A DNA stretch of 64,000 nucleotides from assembly GCF_005869875.1 (NCBI RefSeq), contig NZ_VAWG01000001.1, forward strand, positions 62,001 through 126,000. The letters are read 5' to 3'. Each line of letters opens with the position of its first letter. Within the stretch, counting starts at the first letter, position 1. The notes beneath the pieces are model-generated. The model ran no database searches and had not been told where the DNA came from. It saw only the letters and a list, made by a program, of their open reading frames with translations. Origin of the DNA: Paenibacillus pinistramenti. Lineage in GTDB: Bacteria; Bacillota; Bacilli; Paenibacillales; Paenibacillaceae. A program made the position numbers and the translations under genes. Of this stretch, positions 60,083 through 64,000 are shown one piece after another.

Positions 60083-61273
60083 TCAATCTGTCGTAATCAC
60101 TTTCCCGTAAGTGCCGCCGCCCCCTGATTTGAGGCGGATGAGACCGGAGCGGGCTTCCGCGATCATCCGGGCAGGCGCGCTGCCAGCCACTTTCGCCAAT
60201 TCCTCCTCCGGAACGCGGTGCAGGATATTCATTTCATGGCCAAAAGCAGCGATCAGCGCATCCAGCTTCCGCCGTCCGAGACCCGGAATGAACTCGAGCG
60301 GCACCTGGTAGTGGTATGGCGGGCGGTGTTCCGGTATATAAGGCTGCTCCCGGTCGGCAACAGAGCGGATGCGGTCCAGGACGCCGCGGACAATTTTGTG
60401 GCTGCCGCAGTAAGGACAGCGGGAGATCGTGTTCTCCGGCTCATCTACAATTTCGCCGCAATTTCCGCAGAACGTCCGGTGGTATTTGCCCAGCCTCGGA
60501 TTGAGCCCGTAATTAGCCAGCACCTGGCGGCCGTCTTCCCGCCTGATCACCCTGCGAAACTCTTCAAAGGTCGGCTCGCGCATCAGCAGCTGATTATATT
60601 CCCGGCCGATCTTGCCCAGGGAATGCGCGTCCGAGTTCGTCAGGAAGGTCAGCCTGTCCAGCTCGCTGATCCACCCAGCCATCTCCGAATCGGCGCTGAG
60701 GCCAAGCTCCGCGGCATCAATAAGTGAAAGGTCCAGCACCTCGCTCATCCGGTCAGCCGCACTGCCGTAAATGCTTTTATGCGGTGTAAAGATATGAGCG
60801 GGGATGAGGAGTCCGCCTTGCCGGAGCACCTCCTCCTGCAGGGAGCGTGCCGGGGCATGAAGGCGCTGAGTGCTCAGGGTAATATTTTTCATGCGATGGG
60901 AGAGCCAAGCAGTAAAAGACTGCATCTCCTCCAGACTCGGCAGGAACACAAGCACATGGGCCGCGCCCTGTCCCGGCTCCCGGATTTCGATTTCACTGCC
61001 CAGCAGGATCGTTGTCTCTTTGTAGCGGATTCCGCCCCCTGCCAGCTCCTCCATTTCACCACTGGATAAAGCGGCTCTGATGTCCTCCTGGACACCTGGA
61101 ACATGGCAGTCGATAATTCCGACCAGCTGGATTCCCTTCCGCTCAGCCGCTTCCCGCGCAATCCCGGCAAATGTCAAATCACGGCTGCCTGAAATCTTGA
61201 CCGGCTGTCCGCCGCCCGTCCGGCCAATGTGAATATGCATATCCGCATAATAAGGAGTCAGGTTGTCTGTCAT
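60083..61273 (-). CDS. Endonuclease Q-type PHP-domain protein (YqxK-like)
   Basis: 396 residues. The PHP nuclease core carries metal ligands in YADMHIHIG, DCHVPG, IPAHIFTPHKS and TNSDAHSLG. A zinc ribbon (CGNCGE and CPYCGS) follows at about 269-290, then a helix-hairpin-helix-like IPGLGRRKLDALIAAFG. EndoQ enzymes of archaea and Bacillus nick 5' of deoxyuridine, hypoxanthine and xanthine in DNA repair; this domain set matches. It overlaps the nudF stop by one base (TGATG), consistent with a shared nucleotide-hygiene role. Confidence 0.9.
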   Translation of the reverse strand: MTDNLTPYYADMHIHIGRTGGGQPVKISGSRDLTFAGIAREAAERKGIQLVGIIDCHVPGVQEDIRAALSSGEMEELAGGGIRYKETTILLGSEIEIREPGQGAAHVLVFLPSLEEMQSFTAWLSHRMKNITLSTQRLHAPARSLQEEVLRQGGLLIPAHIFTPHKSIYGSAADRMSEVLDLSLIDAAELGLSADSEMAGWISELDRLTFLTNSDAHSLGKIGREYNQLLMREPTFEEFRRVIRREDGRQVLANYGLNPRLGKYHRTFCGNCGEIVDEPENTISRCPYCGSHKIVRGVLDRIRSVADREQPYIPEHRPPYHYQVPLEFIPGLGRRKLDALIAAFGHEMNILHRVPEEELAKVAGSAPARMIAEARSGLIRLKSGGGGTYGKVITTD

Positions 61274-61836
61274 CAGCTTTGGTCAGCAGACGCTGCTCCA
61301 AACTGCCACAAATACACGGCCAGCAGCGTTTTGGCATCGGAGATCCGGCCTTCTGTGATATATTGGCGGGCTTCCTCCAGGGTCACTTTATAAATTTCAA
61401 GGAACTCGTCTTCATCCGGTGACACAGCCCCCTCCTTTAAATCCTCAGCGGCATACAAATGAATGATCTCGTCCGCGAAGCCGGGAGAGGTATAGAAGGA
61501 ATGCAGCAGGCGGATGCTTCCGCACTTGAAGCCCGTTTCTTCCTCAAGCTCCCGTTTGGCAGCCTCCATCGGATCTTCGCCTTTCTCCAGCTTGCCTGCC
61601 GGAATTTCAAGCTCGCAGCGTCCCAGAGCCTGCCGGTACTGATCCACCAGCAGCAGCTTGCCCTCATGAACCGCCAGCACGGCTACAGCTCCCGGATGCT
61701 TAACGATTTCACGCTTACCGACAGATCCATCGGGGAGCTCAACGGTGTCCACCTGAACGTTAATGATCTTGCCCTGGAATACAGGCTCAGTAGACAGCCA
61801 CTTTTCTTTCAAATGTTCGGATGAATTCGGATTCAT
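61273..61836 (-). CDS. nudF: ADP-ribose pyrophosphatase
   Basis: Nudix hydrolase splitting ADP-ribose to AMP and ribose 5-phosphate. 187 residues from ATG 61836 (GGAGATG site); the frame from 61872 is unlikely. The Nudix box spans 81-103 with all consensus residues (G-x5-E-x7-REVxEExG-type: GEDPMEAAKRELEEETG). Reads away from mciZ, which starts 105 nt upstream on the other strand. Confidence 0.96.
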   Translation of the reverse strand: MNPNSSEHLKEKWLSTEPVFQGKIINVQVDTVELPDGSVGKREIVKHPGAVAVLAVHEGKLLLVDQYRQALGRCELEIPAGKLEKGEDPMEAAKRELEEETGFKCGSIRLLHSFYTSPGFADEIIHLYAAEDLKEGAVSPDEDEFLEIYKVTLEEARQYITEGRISDAKTLLAVYLWQFGAASADQS

Positions 61837-61941
61837 AAGGTCATCTCCATTCGAGTTTAATTGCAAAGACAAGCACGCATATCCTATCCCTGTCTCTCAT
61901 ATCGTGTTAATACCACATTCAGCCAAGGGGGTATCATATTG

Positions 61942-62094
61942 ATGAGAAGTTATTATGCCAAGGGACAGCTCCGCCTGACCGGAAAAGCGTGGCAGATACG
62001 CCATAAGCTCCGGCAGTGGCGCCGGGAAACGGATCAGGATATGCTGCTGGCGGACTGGATTGCCGTCCAGACTCTTGAGCGTCCAGGTTCCTGA
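61942..62094 (+). CDS. mciZ: Z-ring formation inhibitor MciZ
   Basis: Small FtsZ-capping peptide made in the mother cell during sporulation; it stops further septation. 50 residues (40 in B. subtilis). The conserved core reads KG-L-LTGKAWQIRHKLRQW and, later, DWI, matching the B. subtilis pattern KG-GKAWEIR-KL-DWI. Start at 61942 after AAGGGGG. The C-terminal extension AVQTLERPGS is extra. The divergent spot next to nudF is also where mciZ lies in B. subtilis. A sigma-E-like GCATATC/CATATCGT pair upstream is only suggestive. Confidence 0.9.
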   Translation: MRSYYAKGQLRLTGKAWQIRHKLRQWRRETDQDMLLADWIAVQTLERPGS

Positions 62095-62109
62095 TCGATG
62101 ATAAAAATC

Positions 62110-62141
62110 CTATAAAAGCCCGCTCCTGAACAGGGCGGGCC
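62110..62141 (-). terminator. Intrinsic terminator after the M20 peptidase gene
   Basis: Minus strand GCCCGC / GCGGGC stem with an 11-base loop and TTTTAT tail; it may also stop mciZ from the other side. Confidence 0.75.
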
Positions 62142-62194
62142 GCTGCCGCATTATGGACGAGCCATCGCGTCAGATTTAAAAGTTAACATCCTCA

Positions 62195-63328
62195 TTAAGA
62201 GGATACTGCTGCAGTTTGTTTAATGATTTCAAGGACAAATAGGGCGGCTTTGCCGATATCCTCCGCTTTGATCTGCTCGGAGGTCGTATGGATGTGCTCG
62301 TAGCCGACAGCCAGATTGACGGTCGGAATCCCGTGTCCGTTAAACACGTTCGCGTCACTGCCGCCGCCGGACACAAAGGTACGGCCGGACAGCGAGACAG
62401 CCGCTGCCGCTTTCTTCGCCAACTGCACGACATCAGCGCTGTCCTCATGGCGGTAAGCCGGATAAACGATTTTACTTTCGACTTCCCCCCGGGCGCCATA
62501 ATCACGGCATGCAGATTCTACTGCTTCTTTCATCTCTTCGACCTGCTTCTCGACTTTGGCTTGAACAACACTCCGGGCTTCCGCATAGAGCTTCACATAA
62601 TCAGGAACGATGTTGGTAGCGCCGCCGCCTTCAAACTTCCCGATATTGGCAGTCGTTTCCTCGTCAATGCGTCCCAGATTCATACGGGAAATCGCCTTGC
62701 CTGCCACTTGAATGGCGCTGATCCCGTCCTCCGGATTAACGCCGGCATGAGCCGAGCGCCCGTAGATTTCAATTTCAAGCTTCGCCTGCGCCGGAGCAGC
62801 AATGCAGATGGCCCCAACCTCCCCGTTGGAATCCAGTGCGTAACCGAATTTGGCGTCCAGCAGTCCAGGATTCATTGCCCGGGAGCCGACCAGGCCGGAC
62901 TCTTCGCCAACCGTAATCACAAACTGAACCTGACCGTGCGGGATATTATTCTCCTTAAGCACTTGAATCACTTCAAGAAGGGAGGCAAGCCCTGCCTTAT
63001 CGTCTGAGCCCAGAATCGTTGTCCCGTCACTGCGAATCCAGCCGTCCTCAGTAATAACCGGTTTAATTCCCCTGCCCGGCATAACCGTATCCATATGGCA
63101 TGTGAAGAATATCGGATCGGCAGCAGCCGCTCCATTAGCCGGAAGGGTTGCGATAAGATTACCGGCACCGTGGCCTGTTACCCCCTGCGTATCATCCTCT
63201 TCCACTTTCAGCCCTAAATCCTCAAACTTCTTCTTCAGCAAATCGGCAATTTGACGTTCCTGCCCTGTTTCGCTGTCCACCTGCACGAGTTCAAGAAACA
63301 GCTGAATCAGTCGCTCCTGCTTGATCAC
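62195..63328 (-). CDS. M20-family tripeptidase-like metallopeptidase (YqjE/PepT-like)
   Basis: 377 residues. Zinc ligands and catalytic residues of the M20 clan are visible: FTCHMDTV (H78, D80), GSDDKAG (bridging Asp109), TVGEESGLVGS (Glu-Glu pair) and LDSNG; a lid domain (GRSAHAGVNPEDG) lies in the middle and YEHIHTTSEQI near the end supplies the last His. The closest B. subtilis gene by layout is yqjE. Probably cuts N-terminal residues from tripeptides. No signal peptide. Confidence 0.9.
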   Translation of the reverse strand: MIKQERLIQLFLELVQVDSETGQERQIADLLKKKFEDLGLKVEEDDTQGVTGHGAGNLIATLPANGAAAADPIFFTCHMDTVMPGRGIKPVITEDGWIRSDGTTILGSDDKAGLASLLEVIQVLKENNIPHGQVQFVITVGEESGLVGSRAMNPGLLDAKFGYALDSNGEVGAICIAAPAQAKLEIEIYGRSAHAGVNPEDGISAIQVAGKAISRMNLGRIDEETTANIGKFEGGGATNIVPDYVKLYAEARSVVQAKVEKQVEEMKEAVESACRDYGARGEVESKIVYPAYRHEDSADVVQLAKKAAAAVSLSGRTFVSGGGSDANVFNGHGIPTVNLAVGYEHIHTTSEQIKAEDIGKAALFVLEIIKQTAAVSS

Positions 63329-63424
63329 TTTACTTTCCCCGCTTTCTTGTTTACGATAAAATCAAGGACAAGTTATGTATTGCCCGAATTGTCTATTATT
63401 ATAAAACATAAGGAGTACCGCTGC

Positions 63425-63523
63425 ATGCCAAAAAAGACGATGAAAGTGTTTATCTACATCATGCTGATTGCGATCCTCGGTTCGGCGCTGATGGCATTTA
63501 TCGAGCCGTTTATTTTTAATTAA
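63425..63523 (+). CDS. prli42: Stressosome membrane miniprotein Prli42
   Basis: 32 residues, MPKKTMKVFIYIMLIAILGS then ALMAFIEPFIFN: a basic N-terminus and one membrane helix with the MLIA-LGS pattern of Prli42, which tethers the stressosome scaffold RsbR to the membrane in Listeria. ATG 63425 follows AAGGAGT. Too short for default gene calling; the divergent position next to a YqjE-type peptidase gene fits. Identified by pattern, not by alignment. Confidence 0.85.
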   Translation: MPKKTMKVFIYIMLIAILGSALMAFIEPFIFN

Positions 63524-63599
63524 GCCGTAAGCCGGTAAGCCGGCCCGTTCAAAATGACCGTTCGCCTGAACTTATTCTGAGCAAATTGCGTACAAAAGA

Positions 63600-63640
63600 T
63601 AAAAGCGGAGCCTGATCCGTTTATCCGGACCACAGCTCCA
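63600..63640 (-). terminator. Possible terminator after the acyltransferase gene
   Basis: Minus strand GGAGC / GCTCC and GTCCG / CGGAT(C) arms with internal mismatches, followed by GCTTTTATC; on the plus strand it may serve prli42. Confidence 0.45.
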
Positions 63641-63675
63641 CTCTTCCTCCACATTTCCGCTGATGAACTCCACTT

Positions 63676-64000
63676 TTAATAAAGCTTTGTATTCTCAAGC
63701 GACATGCTTTCCAAATTGTCTTTCACCCGCTGCATAAAACGTCCGCAGATCACCCCGTCCAAAATACGGTGATCCAGCGACAGACACAGGTTCGCCATAG
63801 AGCGGACCGCGATCATGTCGTTAATGACAACCGGCTTCTTCACAATGGATTCAAAGGTCAGAATCGCCGCCTGCGGATAGTTGATAATCGGCTGAGACAA
63901 GATGGAACCGAATGAACCCGTATTGTTCACAGTAAAAGTCCCGCCCTGCATATCATCCAGCTTCAGCTTGCCTTCGCGTGTCTTGCGAGCCAGCTCCTCT
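63676..64000 (-). CDS. Dihydrolipoamide acyltransferase (E2), C-terminal part only
   Basis: The last 107 residues of a 2-oxo acid dehydrogenase E2 subunit; the 5' part lies beyond the window. The catalytic motif LSLDHRILDG and the preceding FTVNNTGSFGSILSQPIINYPQAAIL block are diagnostic. Synteny with B. subtilis suggests the branched-chain 2-oxo acid complex (bkdB), though the sequence alone does not separate it from other E2 types. Confidence 0.93.
   Translation of the reverse strand, partial: EELARKTREGKLKLDDMQGGTFTVNNTGSFGSILSQPIINYPQAAILTFESIVKKPVVINDMIAVRSMANLCLSLDHRILDGVICGRFMQRVKDNLESMSLENTKLY

Overview
The window is a contiguous piece of a spore-forming Firmicute chromosome, most likely Paenibacillus or a close relative. 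It carries SpoIVA, the SpoIIA operon, SpoVA proteins, SpoIIM, SpoVIF, SpmA/B, YpeB, YtfJ and MciZ. It also has strong GGAGG ribosome sites with occasional TTG/GTG starts, roughly half GC by eye, and a gene order that follows the Bacillus subtilis trp-to-bkd segment almost gene for gene. Almost everything is read from the minus strand; only serA, an ArsR gene with its CoA-disulfide-reductase fusion, mciZ and prli42 are on the plus strand. I see no rRNA, tRNA, phage, insertion sequence or CRISPR array.

Layout: (1) 1-13.3 kb is an aromatic/menaquinone super-cluster. Reading in the direction of transcription it runs hbs, mtrB, a membrane-anchored unknown, hepS, menG, mqnP, ubiX, mqnA, hepT, ndk, cheR, aroC, aroB, aroH, then the trp leader and trpE, trpD. 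mtrB encodes TRAP, and its RNA target, a run of ten G/U-A-G-type triplets at exact 5-nt spacing, is present 10 kb away in the trpE leader. Chorismate made by aroC feeds trpE, aroH and, through mqnA, a futalosine-type menaquinone route. (2) 13.5-28.9 kb holds spoIVA, a ferredoxin/nucleotidyltransferase pair, spoVIF, gpsA, plsY, der, an S1-domain gene, plsC, cmk, a DUF5359-like gene, a PilZ gene, ypeB, prsW, an MecA-type adaptor and a CPBP protease. (3) 28.9-34.3 kb is the plus-strand island: a serine T-box and serA, then a putative persulfide-responsive ArsR gene overlapping a four-domain sulfur-handling fusion. (4) 34.4-49 kb holds resE/resD (without resABC), rluB, spmB/spmA, dacB, ytfJ/ytfI, scpB/scpA, the riboflavin operon behind an FMN riboswitch, ppiB and lysA. 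(5) 49-64 kb holds a shortened spoVA group (AA, AB, AF), the spoIIA operon (spoIIAA, spoIIAB, sigF), dacF, punA, deoB, xerD, yqzK, fur, spoIIM, an EndoQ-type nuclease, nudF, divergent mciZ, an M20 tripeptidase-like gene, prli42 and the end of a dihydrolipoamide acyltransferase.

Most of the window is conserved housekeeping and sporulation sequence. The points most worth a second look are the local TRAP/leader pair with an extended MtrB, futalosine-pathway genes inside the hepS-menG-hepT unit, the CoADR-rhodanese-TusA-DsrE fusion with its Cys-rich ArsR, a 63/64-bp tandem duplication between the serine T-box and serA, a possible membrane microprotein inside the FMN-riboswitch leader, a XerD lacking its usual catalytic lysine, and several small genes (a 49-aa zinc-ribbon-like protein, mciZ, prli42).
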